Below are positions 39,955-52,218 of a DNA stretch of 64,000 nucleotides, piece by piece; position 1 is the stretch's first letter; every line of letters starts with the position of its first letter. The position numbers and the translations under genes were made by a program. Source of the stretch: Mycobacterium sp. Aquia_216 (GTDB lineage Bacteria > Actinomycetota > Actinomycetes > Mycobacteriales > Mycobacteriaceae). Location of the stretch: positions 124,001 to 188,000 of the forward strand of contig NZ_CP113529.1 of NCBI RefSeq assembly GCF_026723865.1. The letters are read 5' to 3'. A model generated the notes under the pieces. That model worked only from the letters and a program-made list of their open reading frames with translations. It was not told the DNA's origin and searched no databases.

Positions 39955-41883
39955 TCACTCACGCGGCAGCGGCGGAGCCGGTTCCGGCACCGGTAGGCCA
40001 CACCTGGCGAGCTCGTAGAGCGGAACCCGGTCGATCCGGTAGGCGGTGAAGTCGAAGGAGTGCAAGAAGTTTGAGACGAACCGGTGCAGCGACATCGGCG
40101 CACGCACCGACGCCAGCATCGCCTTGGTCTCGGGACACTGCAGGGCCGCCACCGCCTGGGCGACCCAATTCACGTCCAGGTAGCCCGGAACGCCCGGATA
40201 GATCTTCACCCAGGGTCCGTCGGCGATCACCCAGTCCGGGAAGAGGTTTTTGTCATGCCCGATCCGGCCGTGCGTCAGACGCTGCGTGTGCTGGGCGAGC
40301 GGATTCGCCAAGCCGATTTGGTCGATCACCCGGACGTCGAGTCCGACGTTCATACCCAGCATGCCCAGGTTCGTGAAAAAGACCGCATGCTGCGGCTTCT
40401 GAGGCGTGGGGCTACCCGGCCCGGGCTGTGCCATCGGTACCAGGTCCCACTGCGTGTAGTTGCCGGACGGCAGCAACAAGGCCCCGTCCGGAGTGTTGTC
40501 CAGCGCCGTCAGCACGGCCGCCATCCTCGGGTAGTCGAGGTAATCGGCGGCGGTCAGCGGGTGCGCGTGCCCGGTCGCCTGGGCATAGAAACGGCGCTCG
40601 TCGACGATCCCGGTGTAGGTGACGTGGGTGGCGTCGTACCCCATCCCCGGCGAGTTTGCTGCCCACAGTGACCAGCCCGCGATGCCGAGCCACAGCAGGC
40701 TGGCGGCACCGGTCAGCCAGTAGCCCGTCTCACGTGAGTAGTCCTGCCCGTCGGGGATCAGCACGGGGATCACCGCCACCGGGGCCAGCAAACAAAACAG
40801 CGGCGCCAGCAGCACTCGCGCGTGCATGAAATCGCCGCCCTGCCGGGTCCAGTACAGCGCCTGCAGAAGTCCGCTCACGAGGACGAACGTCACCGCCGCC
40901 GGCGGGCTCTGCACCGCCCGGGCCAGCCGGCCGTAGTTGGGCGCGAGCATCGGGCGCAAGAACGACGGCCGACGCCGGGCCGCCACCAGCAGCAGCCCCA
41001 GCGGCACCAGTAGCAGCACCGGCAGCCACACCGCGTAGGGCTGGACGAAATTCGACAGGTAGATCATGCCCTGGGACCACTTGTCACCAGCGGCGTCCTT
41101 TGCCAGAGCCGTGCCGGGCACCAACAAGCCGTAATAGCCCATCCGGAAGATCTGGTAGGCCACCGGAAGGAAGCCGCCGACCACCACGATCAGCGCCCGA
41201 CGGCGCCAGGTCCGGGCCGCGATCAGCATCATGATCAGGGCCAGCCCGCCCATCAGCGCCAACTCGGGGCGGACCAGCACACTGCACCCCGCGACGAAGG
41301 CCAGCGCGCCGAGGAACACCTCACTATCCGGCCGGTTCCGCAGCGGCTGCGACCAGCGGACCATCATCCACCACAGCAACCCCAGGTAGGCCAGCGTCAA
41401 CCCGCTCTCCAAGCCGGACGTGGCGAAGTCACGCGCCGGTGGCAGCGCGATGTAGACCAGCGCCCCGGCGGGCAGCATCACCGCCCGGCGGCCCCGCAAG
41501 CTGGGCGCGTAGAGCCGAGCGGCGCCGAGCATCAGCAGCGCCACACCCGACACGGAGAGCGCCAGCGCCAGCGCCAGCGCCACATACTCCATGCGCAGCG
41601 GCCCGCCGACCCAGCTTCCGACGTACATCAGGTAGGTCCACGCCGTGGAGGTGTTCGCCTCGACCCGCTCGCCCTGGTTGAACACCGGTCCGTTACCCGC
41701 CAGCAGGTTGCGCACCGTGCGCAGCACGATCAGTCCGTCGTCGGCGATCCAGCGCCGTTCCCATGCTCCCCACCCGAACAGCACGGCGACCACCGCCACG
41801 CTGCTCCACAGGCTGACCCGGACCGCGACGGCGTACGGGAACGGCGACCGGCCAACCGGCCTGACCCGCGGTCGACGGCGCAT
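39955..41883 (-). CDS. aftB: Terminal beta-(1->2) arabinofuranosyltransferase AftB
   Basis: 642 residues from ATG 41883; GTG 41946 would overlap ubiA and add 21 residues. AftB caps arabinan with the terminal beta-1,2-arabinose to which mycolates are attached. It is a GT-C membrane enzyme: a first helix followed by WIADDGLIVLRTVRN carrying the catalytic-type Asp pair, NTSTAWTYL, about ten spans, and a C-terminal periplasmic domain of about 200 residues. It is the last gene of the glf-glfT2-PAP2-ubiA-aftB run and uses the donor made by ubiA, the phosphatase and DprE1/E2. Confidence 0.93.
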   Translation of the reverse strand: MRRRPRVRPVGRSPFPYAVAVRVSLWSSVAVVAVLFGWGAWERRWIADDGLIVLRTVRNLLAGNGPVFNQGERVEANTSTAWTYLMYVGSWVGGPLRMEYVALALALALSVSGVALLMLGAARLYAPSLRGRRAVMLPAGALVYIALPPARDFATSGLESGLTLAYLGLLWWMMVRWSQPLRNRPDSEVFLGALAFVAGCSVLVRPELALMGGLALIMMLIAARTWRRRALIVVVGGFLPVAYQIFRMGYYGLLVPGTALAKDAAGDKWSQGMIYLSNFVQPYAVWLPVLLLVPLGLLLVAARRRPSFLRPMLAPNYGRLARAVQSPPAAVTFVLVSGLLQALYWTRQGGDFMHARVLLAPLFCLLAPVAVIPVLIPDGQDYSRETGYWLTGAASLLWLGIAGWSLWAANSPGMGYDATHVTYTGIVDERRFYAQATGHAHPLTAADYLDYPRMAAVLTALDNTPDGALLLPSGNYTQWDLVPMAQPGPGSPTPQKPQHAVFFTNLGMLGMNVGLDVRVIDQIGLANPLAQHTQRLTHGRIGHDKNLFPDWVIADGPWVKIYPGVPGYLDVNWVAQAVAALQCPETKAMLASVRAPMSLHRFVSNFLHSFDFTAYRIDRVPLYELARCGLPVPEPAPPLPRE

Positions 41884-41923
41884 CACGGTGCCGTTGAAGC
41901 GCTTGAGCGCCTCCAGCCCGGTG

Positions 41924-42835
41924 CTAGCCGAAGGCAACGGCGGCACCAACTGTTGCGATCCACGCTAGAAACAGCAGCTGCAACACCCGGTCCCGCAACG
42001 CGATGTCCTCAGGCTCACCGGCCAGTCCGCCGTCGACGTCGACCGCATAACGCAGGATCGCGATTGTGAACGGAACCATCGAGACCGCGAACCAGGATCC
42101 CGAGTAGCGGTCCCGCTCGAATGCCCACATCCCGTAGCACAGCACCACCGCGGTCGCCGACATCGTCCAGACGAATCGAAGGTAGGTGCTGGTGTAGCTT
42201 TCCAGGGATTTGCGGATCGCAGCTCCGGTGCGCTCGGCCAACTGCAACTCGGCGTAGCGTTTGCCGGCCACCATGAACAGGGACGCGAACGCCGCCGTCA
42301 ACAAGAACCATTGGGACAGCGGGATACTCGCGGCCGCACCCCCGGCGATCGCCCGCAGCAGATACGCCGACGACACGATGCAGATGTCCATCACCGCTTG
42401 GTGTTTGAGGCCGAAACAGTAGGCCAGCTGCATCGCGATGTAGACGGCCATCACGACGGCGAGGTTCGGCGTGAGCCACCACGAAATCGCGAGGGAGGCC
42501 GTGCCGAGCACCGCGGCCAGCACGTACGCCAGCCATTCGGGCACGACGCCGGCCGCGATCGGCCGGAATCGCTTGGTCGGGTGCTCCCGGTCGGCCTCGA
42601 CGTCGCGGACGTCGTTGATCAGGTAGATCGCCGAGGCAGCCAGGCTGAACACGACGAACGCCACGCCCACCTTGGTCGCCACTTCGGCGTAGTCGTAACG
42701 GACGCCGCGGCCGGCCGCGGCCACGGGTGCGGCCACCACCAGCACGTTCTTCACCCATTGCCGGGGGCGTATCGCCTTGATCACCCCGGTGATCAGGTTT
42801 GCCGGGGGTTGTCCGGTCGCCACGTCTTCACTCAT
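41924..42835 (-). CDS. ubiA: Decaprenyl-phosphate phosphoribosyltransferase (DPPR synthase)
   Basis: 303 residues from ATG 42835, matching the M. tuberculosis Rv3806c start; GTG 42844 is an alternative. It transfers ribose-5-phosphate from PRPP to decaprenyl phosphate, the first committed step to the arabinose donor. It is a UbiA-superfamily membrane enzyme with about nine spans; the metal-binding motif starts at Asn74-Asp75 and contains Asp78 and Asp82 (NDVRDVEADREHP). The second conserved loop is KRYAELQLAERTGA. It follows the PAP2 phosphatase almost directly, and that enzyme acts on its product. Confidence 0.95.
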   Translation of the reverse strand: MSEDVATGQPPANLITGVIKAIRPRQWVKNVLVVAAPVAAAGRGVRYDYAEVATKVGVAFVVFSLAASAIYLINDVRDVEADREHPTKRFRPIAAGVVPEWLAYVLAAVLGTASLAISWWLTPNLAVVMAVYIAMQLAYCFGLKHQAVMDICIVSSAYLLRAIAGGAAASIPLSQWFLLTAAFASLFMVAGKRYAELQLAERTGAAIRKSLESYTSTYLRFVWTMSATAVVLCYGMWAFERDRYSGSWFAVSMVPFTIAILRYAVDVDGGLAGEPEDIALRDRVLQLLFLAWIATVGAAVAFG

Positions 42836-42846
42836 TTCGGTCACAC

Positions 42847-43360
42847 CTATCTCGACTTTCTATCGAGCCAGAGTGCAAGGCGCGCGACCGCGGCGCCCAA
42901 CGCCACGCCGAAGGCGACGTCACTGGGATAGTGCACGCCCAGCACCAGCCGGGACAACGCCATCGGCGGCACCAGTACCGCGGGCAGCGGGACCCCGGTA
43001 GCGCGGCCCATCAAAATCGCCGCGGCCGTGGTGGACGTGGCGTGCGCGGACGGGAAACTCAGCCGGCTGGGAGTTCCGACATTGACCGCGACGGCCGGAT
43101 CGTGCGGTCGTTCGCGCCGCACCACCCGCTTGAGCAGCACCGCGGCCGCGTGCGCGGCGAACGTACCCGCGAAGGCCACCAGCCAGTCCCGGCGCCGGCG
43201 CTCGAACAGCAGCGCGCCGAGCAGCTCGGCGATCAGCCAGCCGACGCTGTGCTCCCCGAAGTGCGACAGTCCGCGCGCGGTCGACAGCACACCCGGGCGG
43301 CCGGCCAGCGCCGACTGGACGGCCACCAACGCGGCAACTTCGCCGCCCGGCACCGCCGGA

Positions 43361-43368
<8 letters not shown>
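42847..43368 (-). CDS. PAP2-family phosphatase, probable decaprenylphosphoryl-5-phosphoribose phosphatase
   Basis: 173 residues, Rv3807c homologue. It is proposed to remove the 5-phosphate from decaprenyl-phosphoryl-5-phosphoribose before DprE1 acts. All three PAP2 motifs are present: K80...RP (KRVVRRERP), PSAH at 106-109, and SR...H...D across 139-150. Several hydrophobic spans are compatible with a membrane enzyme. The start overlaps the glfT2 stop by 8 bp and ubiA follows, so phosphatase and synthase are co-expressed. Confidence 0.9.
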
Positions 43369-46763
<3,395 letters not shown>

Positions 46764-47672
46764 GTGCCGAACCGACGCCGTCGCAAGCTCTCGACAGCCA
46801 TGAGCGCGGTCGCCGCCCTGGCAGTGGCGAGTCCTTGCGCCTACTTCCTTGTTTACGAATCGACCGCCAGCAGCAAGCCCGTGGAGCACCACGAGTTCAA
46901 GCAGGCAGCGGTCATGACCGACCTGCCCGGTGAGCTCGTTGGCGCGCTCACCCAAGGCTTGTCCTCGTTCGGGCTCAACCTGCCGCCGATTCCCGCCCTG
47001 GGCGGTGCCGGTACCGGCGCGAGCGGCCTCACCAGCCCCGGCCTGGGGACTCCCGGTCTGGGTACTACGGGTCTGACCAGCCCGGGTCTGGCCAGTCCGG
47101 GTCTGGGAGCTCCTGGCCTGGGCACCCCGGGTCTGACGAACCCGGGCCTGACGAGTCCCGGCCTCACCGCGCCTAGTGCGCTGACACCCGGTGCGCCGAC
47201 GACTCCCGGCCTGGCGACAACGCCTGGCGCGGGGATAAACCCGGCGCTGACCAGCCCGGCTGCCGGGCTCACTCCGGGCGGCCTGGGCGCCCCCGGCGAG
47301 GTGCCGATCAGTGCGCCGCTGGACGCGGGTGCCGACGGCACCTACCCGATCCTCGGTGACCCGTCGACGCTGGGTGGCGGTTCGCCTACCGGCGGCAGCG
47401 GTGGTGGCGGCCTTGTCAACGATGTGATGCAGGCCGCCAACCAGCTGGGCGCCGGTCAGGCCATTGACCTGCTCAAGGGCTTGGTGATGCCGGCCATCGC
47501 GCAGGCTCAAGGCGGCGCGCTGCCGGGTGCCGCTGGCGCCCTGCCGGGTGCCGCCGGTGCGCTGCCGGGTGCGGCACACGCCCTGCCGGGTGCGCTCGGG
47601 GCCCTGCCGGGTGCCGCCGGCGCTCTGCCGGGAGCGGCCGCAGCGCTGCCACCGGCGCTGCCTCCCGTCTAG
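46764..47672 (+). CDS. pirG: Exported repetitive protein Erp (PirG)
   Basis: 302 residues from GTG 46764. Erp is a surface protein needed for normal growth in host cells. The N-terminus up to about residue 80 is conserved, with a signal/anchor helix (11-31). Residues 88-136 are tandem PGLxx pentads (PGLTS, PGLGT, PGLAS). The globular C-part (about 195-245, LVNDVMQAANQLGAGQAIDLL) is conserved. The last 50 residues are seven consecutive heptads of the GALPGAA type, where M. tuberculosis has a non-periodic Ala/Pro tail. A strong terminator follows. Confidence 0.94.
   Translation: MPNRRRRKLSTAMSAVAALAVASPCAYFLVYESTASSKPVEHHEFKQAAVMTDLPGELVGALTQGLSSFGLNLPPIPALGGAGTGASGLTSPGLGTPGLGTTGLTSPGLASPGLGAPGLGTPGLTNPGLTSPGLTAPSALTPGAPTTPGLATTPGAGINPALTSPAAGLTPGGLGAPGEVPISAPLDAGADGTYPILGDPSTLGGGSPTGGSGGGGLVNDVMQAANQLGAGQAIDLLKGLVMPAIAQAQGGALPGAAGALPGAAGALPGAAHALPGALGALPGAAGALPGAAAALPPALPPV
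47025..47171 (+). repeat. Erp PGLxx pentad repeats
   Basis: About ten 15-bp units encoding PGL plus two small residues, at residues 88-136. Copies differ mostly at third codon positions. The copy number of this region varies between mycobacterial species. Confidence 0.85.
47514..47660 (+). repeat. Erp GALPGAA heptad repeats
   Basis: Seven 21-bp units encode GALPGAA or close variants (HALPGAL, AALPPAL) at residues 251-299. Near-identical DNA copies suggest recent slippage or expansion. Confidence 0.85.
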
Positions 47673-47694
47673 AACTTCCGGGGTCCTGTTACCT

Positions 47695-47733
47695 GACGGC
47701 ACCGCAGAGGCATCAAACCTCTGCGGTGTCGTC
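47695..47733 (+). terminator. Strong hairpin terminator after pirG
   Basis: A 16-pair stem with one G-T wobble, arms beginning GACGGCACCGCAGAGG and ending GTGTCGTC, with a seven-base CATCAAA loop, 22 bp past the pirG stop. No T-run, as usual for mycobacteria. Confidence 0.8.
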
Positions 47734-47803
47734 GAACAGTTTCCGCCCCAGGTTGGACACGCAGAATATCGTGTCGCCTCATCAATAACATCAGAAACAC
47801 ACG

Positions 47804-47809
47804 TAACAT
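47804..47809 (+). promoter_or_regulatory. Candidate -10 for leaderless amidase mRNA
   Basis: TAACAT fits TANNNT, ends six bases before GTG 47816, and no ribosome site is present. Confidence 0.45.
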
Positions 47810-47815
47810 CAGCTG

Positions 47816-49480
47816 GTGTCGTCCCGTAGTCGTGCGCCCACGACGTTTCTTACGGCCATCGCGGCCACGGTGGTCATCGTGTCGGCGGTGGCGGGGCTGA
47901 CCCGCGACTCCGGCGCCCGCGCCGGCGCACCGCCGGCCCGCGATACCCAGCTCACCGAGCAGCCGCTCGTCGGGCTGGGCGGCGGCGTCACCGTTCGCGA
48001 AATCACCCAGGAGACACCGTTTTCTCTGGTCGCGCTCACCGGCGACCTGGCCGGCACCTCCACCCGGGTGCGGGCTAAACGCCCCGACGGTTCGTGGGGG
48101 CCCTGGTATCAGACCGAGTACGAGACCGCGGCACCCGACAACACCAGCCCACCGGCGGGCGAGTCGGCCCAGCCGGTCGGGCCGACCGAGGGACCCCGCA
48201 GCACCGATCCGGTGTTCGTCGGCACCACGACAACCGTGCAGATCGCGGTCACCCGCCCACTCGATGCCGCGGTGACCCTGGGGGCGCCCCCCGCGGCGGC
48301 ACCGAACAACGATCTGGGCTATCGGCCCGCCTCCAAGGAACAGCCGTTCGGACAGACCATCTCCGCGATCCTGATCTCCCCGCCGCAGGCTCCGGCCAAG
48401 ACGCAGTGGACGCCGCCGTCCGGAGTCCTGATGCCCGGGCAGGCGCCCGCCATCATCAGCCGGGCGGAATGGGGTGCCGACGAGTCGCTGCGGTGCGGTA
48501 GCCCGCAGTACGACAATGGAATTCGCGCGGCCGTCATCCATCACACCGCGGGCAGCAACGACTACTCGCCACTGGAATCGGCGGGCATCGTCAAGGCCAT
48601 CTACACCTACCACAGCAAGACGTTGGGCTGGTGCGACATCGCCTACAACGCCCTGGTCGACAAGTACGGCCAGGTGTTCGAGGGCAGCGCCGGGGGTCTC
48701 ACCAAAGCGGTCGAGGGCTTCCACACCGGCGGGTTCAACCGCAACACCTGGGGTGTCGCGATGATCGGCAACTTCGACGATGTACCGCCGACCCCACTTC
48801 AGCTTCGCGCCGTCGGGCGGCTGCTCGGCTGGCGCCTCGGCCTGGACGGCGTCGATCCCAAGGGCACGGTGACACTGGAGTCCGCGGGCAGCCACTACAC
48901 CACGTTCCCCGCCGGCGCCTTCGCGACGCTCCCTACCATCTTCACCCACCGCGACGTCGGCAACACCGACTGCCCTGGCAACGCGGCCTACGCGCTGATG
49001 GACGAAATTCGGGATATCGCATCCCATTTCAACGACCCGCCCGAAGAGTTGATCAAGGCGTTGCAGGGCGGCGCGATCTACCAGCATTGGGAGGAGCTCG
49101 GCGGGATGAACAGTGTGCTGGGCGCACCGACCTCGCCGGAAGACAACGCCGAAGGTGATGCCCGCTACTCCACCTTCGCCAAGGGCGCCATGTACTGGTC
49201 CGCCGTGACCGGAGCACAGCCCGTCACCGGCGCGATCTATGACGCCTGGGCCTCGCAGAGCTACGAACGCGGTCCGCTGGGCTTGCCCACCAGCGCCGAA
49301 ATCCAAGAGCCGCTGCAGATCACGCAGAACTTCCAGCATGGCACGCTGAATTACAACCGGCTCACCGGAGACGTCAACGAGGTCCTCGACGGGATCACGA
49401 CACCGCTCTCGGCGGCAGCCCCCGGCGCGCCCAGCGTCCCGCCGGAACACTTCTCGCTACCGACGCACCCGGACGCCTGA
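47816..49480 (+). CDS. Secreted PGRP-type amidase with LGFP repeats
   Basis: 554 residues, Rv3811 homologue. Signal peptide (about 1-37), a beta-rich N-domain, then a peptidoglycan-recognition/N-acetylmuramoyl-L-alanine amidase domain (about 218-400). Zinc-ligand motifs are VIHHTAGS, and THRDVGNTDCPG near the end; FHTGGFNRNTWG is the conserved middle segment. The C-terminal 130 residues contain LGFP-like repeats (LGGMNSVLGAPTS, GPLGLPTSAE), which tether proteins to the mycobacterial envelope. It should cut stem peptides from peptidoglycan. GTG 47816 is probably translated leaderless. Confidence 0.9.
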   Translation: MSSRSRAPTTFLTAIAATVVIVSAVAGLTRDSGARAGAPPARDTQLTEQPLVGLGGGVTVREITQETPFSLVALTGDLAGTSTRVRAKRPDGSWGPWYQTEYETAAPDNTSPPAGESAQPVGPTEGPRSTDPVFVGTTTTVQIAVTRPLDAAVTLGAPPAAAPNNDLGYRPASKEQPFGQTISAILISPPQAPAKTQWTPPSGVLMPGQAPAIISRAEWGADESLRCGSPQYDNGIRAAVIHHTAGSNDYSPLESAGIVKAIYTYHSKTLGWCDIAYNALVDKYGQVFEGSAGGLTKAVEGFHTGGFNRNTWGVAMIGNFDDVPPTPLQLRAVGRLLGWRLGLDGVDPKGTVTLESAGSHYTTFPAGAFATLPTIFTHRDVGNTDCPGNAAYALMDEIRDIASHFNDPPEELIKALQGGAIYQHWEELGGMNSVLGAPTSPEDNAEGDARYSTFAKGAMYWSAVTGAQPVTGAIYDAWASQSYERGPLGLPTSAEIQEPLQITQNFQHGTLNYNRLTGDVNEVLDGITTPLSAAAPGAPSVPPEHFSLPTHPDA

Positions 49481-49513
49481 CTCCCGGCCCCGCCACGGCG
49501 TCGCCTCGCGTAC

Positions 49514-49519
49514 TAGTCT
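49514..49519 (+). promoter_or_regulatory. Candidate -10 for the decarboxylase-aminopropyltransferase gene
   Basis: TAGTCT fits TANNNT and ends seven bases before GTG 49527, consistent with a leaderless transcript. No ribosome site lies upstream of the GTG. Confidence 0.45.
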
Positions 49520-49526
49520 GCGACCT

Positions 49527-51443
49527 GTGCCCGAAACGCCCTACCTGAGCATCGATCTTGCTCAGGTGCGCAGGAACTTCCGGGCACTGCGCACCGCATT
49601 TCCGCAGGCGCAGATCCGCTACGCGGTCAAGGCGAACCCCGCGGAACCAGTCCTGCGCGTGCTGGCGGCGGAGGGGTCCGCATTCGACGTCGCCTCGGTC
49701 GGCGAGATCGACGTGTGCGAATCCGCCGGGATCGAGGGGCGGCTGCTCACATTCGGGAACACCGTGAAGAAGCCGGCCGACATCGCCCGCGCGTATGCAT
49801 GCGGGGTTCGGCGGTTCGCGTTCGACACCGAGCAGGGCATGACGGCCATCGCGGAGCACGCTCCGGGCGCAGCGGTGGAATGCCGTATCGCACCGGACTT
49901 TCCGTCGTCGGTGACGCCGTTCGGGCACAAGTTCGGTTGTGCCCCGGATGCCGCCGCCCCGTTGCTGAGGCGTGCCGAGCGGCTGGGGCTGCAGCCGGAA
50001 GGCGTGTGCTTCCACGTCGGCTCACAGCAACTCGACGCCTCGGCATGGGAGCTGGGAATACGCAGTGCTGCTTCGATTTTCGAGGCGGTGAGCGAACTCA
50101 GCACGATCAACGTCGGCGGCGGGTACCCGCTGGCGTATGCGGTCGGCGCGCCGGATCTCGACGTGGTCGCCGCGGCCATCCAATCGGCGCTGGCCCGCTA
50201 TTTCGGCACGAACCCGCCACAGCTGGCCGTCGAACCCGGACGGGCGATCGCGGGGTCGGCGGGCACGATCAGCTGCGAGGTGGTCGCGGTGCGCGCGGGC
50301 ACCGATGCCCGGCGCTGGGTGTACCTCGACATCGGTCGCTACAGCGGTCTTGCCGAGACCGAGAACGAGTACATCCGCTACCGGCTTCGGACCGACCGCG
50401 ACGGCGATCCAGTCGGCGATGCCGTTGTGGCCGGCCCCACGTGCGACGGCGACGACGTGCTGTACCAGCGCTATCCACTTCCGACCACGCTGCGGCCCGG
50501 CGACCGGGTCGAGATCGACGATACCGGCGCCTACACCGCGAGCTATGCATCGGTGGATTTCAACGGAATACCCCCGCTCCCAACCTATTTCGAGAAGCCT
50601 TCGGAGAACCGCTGGGAGATCCACGAACCACTGGCGCCTGGACTGATCCGGACCTGGGACCTCTCTCAGATCATCTGCGACGTCGACACCGGCTTCCAGA
50701 ACCTGGTGATCGGCCGCACCCACCAGGGCATCGCGTTGTTCAGCGACGGCGAACGACAAAGCACCGAATTCAGTCAACTCGTCTACCACGAGGCGCTGCT
50801 GGTGCCGGCGCTGCTGCTGGCCGGCGAGGTCGACCGGGTACTCGTCATCGGCTCGGGCGAGGGCGTGGTCAGCCAGCTCGCGGTAGCAGCGGGGGCCACG
50901 CACGTCGATCACGTCGATATCGACCGCGAAGCGGTCCGGCTGTGCGCACGCCACCTTCCCTACGGTTACACCATGGACGAACTCAGCAGAGCCGAAACAG
51001 GATTCGGACCCGTAACCGTCCACTATTGCGACGGCTGGGAGTTTGTGGATCGGTCCGCCGCGGCATACGACATCGCGGTGATCGACCTGCCCGACGAGCG
51101 AACCGAGCACGCCCAGCACAACCGCCTCTACGGCGCCGATTTCCTGCGGCGCTGCCGCGACATCAGTCGCGTGGTCGTCGCTCAAGCCGGCTGCCCGACT
51201 GTGTGGCGCAACGAATCGCTGCGCTCGTCGTGGCGGCGATTCCGCGAAACCTTCAGCACCGTCGTCTATTTCGGCAGCGACGAGCACGAGTGGGCGTTTC
51301 TATCCGGGCTGACCGAAACCTACGACGACCCCGTTGCGGCGATGGCGGCGCGATTGCCGGCGCTCCACTACCGACCCGAAACCATCGACGCGGACACGCT
51401 GACCGCTTCCACCGTACCGCCGAAAAGCCTGCGGGCCCGCTAG
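49527..51443 (+). CDS. Fused PLP decarboxylase and spermidine-synthase-like protein
   Basis: 638 residues, two enzymes in one chain. Residues 1 to about 365 are an alanine-racemase-fold decarboxylase of the ornithine/diaminopimelate group: PLP-Lys35 in YAVKANP, His163 in FHVGSQ, GGGYP, EPGR, and Cys306 in GPTCDG, the latter typical of ornithine-type decarboxylases. Residues about 385-600 are spermidine-synthase-like: GSGEG at 442-446, DIDREAV, DGWEFV and IDLPDE, with deviations from the usual GGGDG and acidic catalytic loop. It could make a diamine and then attach an aminopropyl or similar group. No AdoMet decarboxylase is nearby. The stop shares CTAG with the opposing gene. Confidence 0.85.
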   Translation: MPETPYLSIDLAQVRRNFRALRTAFPQAQIRYAVKANPAEPVLRVLAAEGSAFDVASVGEIDVCESAGIEGRLLTFGNTVKKPADIARAYACGVRRFAFDTEQGMTAIAEHAPGAAVECRIAPDFPSSVTPFGHKFGCAPDAAAPLLRRAERLGLQPEGVCFHVGSQQLDASAWELGIRSAASIFEAVSELSTINVGGGYPLAYAVGAPDLDVVAAAIQSALARYFGTNPPQLAVEPGRAIAGSAGTISCEVVAVRAGTDARRWVYLDIGRYSGLAETENEYIRYRLRTDRDGDPVGDAVVAGPTCDGDDVLYQRYPLPTTLRPGDRVEIDDTGAYTASYASVDFNGIPPLPTYFEKPSENRWEIHEPLAPGLIRTWDLSQIICDVDTGFQNLVIGRTHQGIALFSDGERQSTEFSQLVYHEALLVPALLLAGEVDRVLVIGSGEGVVSQLAVAAGATHVDHVDIDREAVRLCARHLPYGYTMDELSRAETGFGPVTVHYCDGWEFVDRSAAAYDIAVIDLPDERTEHAQHNRLYGADFLRRCRDISRVVVAQAGCPTVWRNESLRSSWRRFRETFSTVVYFGSDEHEWAFLSGLTETYDDPVAAMAARLPALHYRPETIDADTLTASTVPPKSLRAR

Positions 51444-51706
51444 ATCGACCTTCGCGCGATGTCTTGCAGGATCGCCCTCATCTCGTCCCGGGTGGCCTTG
51501 CCCGACTCGCTCTCGGCCCTCGCCAACCTGATCAGCAGCCAACCCGAGAGCCCGACAAACCCGGCCAACAGGGTCTGATAGCCGTCGGGGCCCTCATTCA
51601 AGTATCCGTTCGCCCGACCGATCGCGAAATCGACATTGTCCGGTTCCGTCGTCCACGCCGTCATGACATCGACGGCAACGCGCAGCTGCTCACCCGCCTC
51701 AAACAT
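51440..51706 (-). CDS. Small membrane protein, last gene of the YgiC-like operon
   Basis: 88 residues, not recognised. One hydrophobic segment (about 43-60, LLAGFVGLSGWLLIRLA) with a polar N-terminus and charged C-terminus (ESESGKATRDEMRAILQ). It starts 9 bp after the DUF350 gene, so it belongs to that operon, and its stop codon overlaps that of the convergent fusion gene. It could be an accessory subunit of the DUF350 protein. Confidence 0.65.
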   Translation of the reverse strand: MFEAGEQLRVAVDVMTAWTTEPDNVDFAIGRANGYLNEGPDGYQTLLAGFVGLSGWLLIRLARAESESGKATRDEMRAILQDIARRSI

Positions 51707-51715
51707 GTTGTCGCT

Positions 51716-52186
51716 TCACAGAATCGCGACTGCCACCACGATGCCCAGCGCGACCTGCGCCGCGGCCACCATGAGTGCCTCGTAGTTGAACTCGTCAGCG
51801 TTGAACAACGCGTCCATGTCGATGCCGATCACCATGGTCGCGATCCGCATCATCACCACCTGGGCGATGATGCCCACCAGCCCGAAGACCGCCGATCCCA
51901 CCAGCCCCTCGGCCAGTTTTCCGGATGACGAGTAGATCGCCAGTACCACGATCAGTGCCATGCTCACCATGCCTGCGGCGGACACGATGATCGCGTTCGG
52001 CTTTCCCGCGTTGACCATCTTGCGCAGCGGCCCGGGCGTGGTGAGGTCGATGGCGTAGAACCCGACCAGCATCAGCACCAGGCCGACGATCGCGTACAGA
52101 ATGATGGCGCCCGCGCCCCGGCCGAGCACCGCCCAGTAACCGTGCTCCCAGTAGCCCGAATTCAGCGCCACGCTGGTCGTTGTCAT
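51716..52186 (-). CDS. DUF350 integral membrane protein
   Basis: 156 residues with four hydrophobic spans (about 22-45, 64-85, 92-114, 135-155). The pattern, including IVGLVLMLVGFYAIDLTTPG in the first span, is that of DUF350 (YjfL) proteins, often encoded with YgiC/YjfC ATP-grasp ligases and polyamine enzymes. M. tuberculosis has a DUF350 protein (Rv2600) next to its spermidine synthase gene speE, a comparable pairing. The start is 33 bp after the ligase stop. The molecular function of the family is unknown. Confidence 0.85.
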   Translation of the reverse strand: MTTTSVALNSGYWEHGYWAVLGRGAGAIILYAIVGLVLMLVGFYAIDLTTPGPLRKMVNAGKPNAIIVSAAGMVSMALIVVLAIYSSSGKLAEGLVGSAVFGLVGIIAQVVMMRIATMVIGIDMDALFNADEFNYEALMVAAAQVALGIVVAVAIL

Positions 52187-52218
52187 CGATGTTCAACTCC
52201 GTTCACTTGCTAAGAAGT

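Noticed and set aside
47025..47660. Periodic repeats that could suggest a CRISPR-like array
   Set aside because: Periods of 15 and 21 bp stay in frame inside Erp with no spacers, so they are protein repeats.
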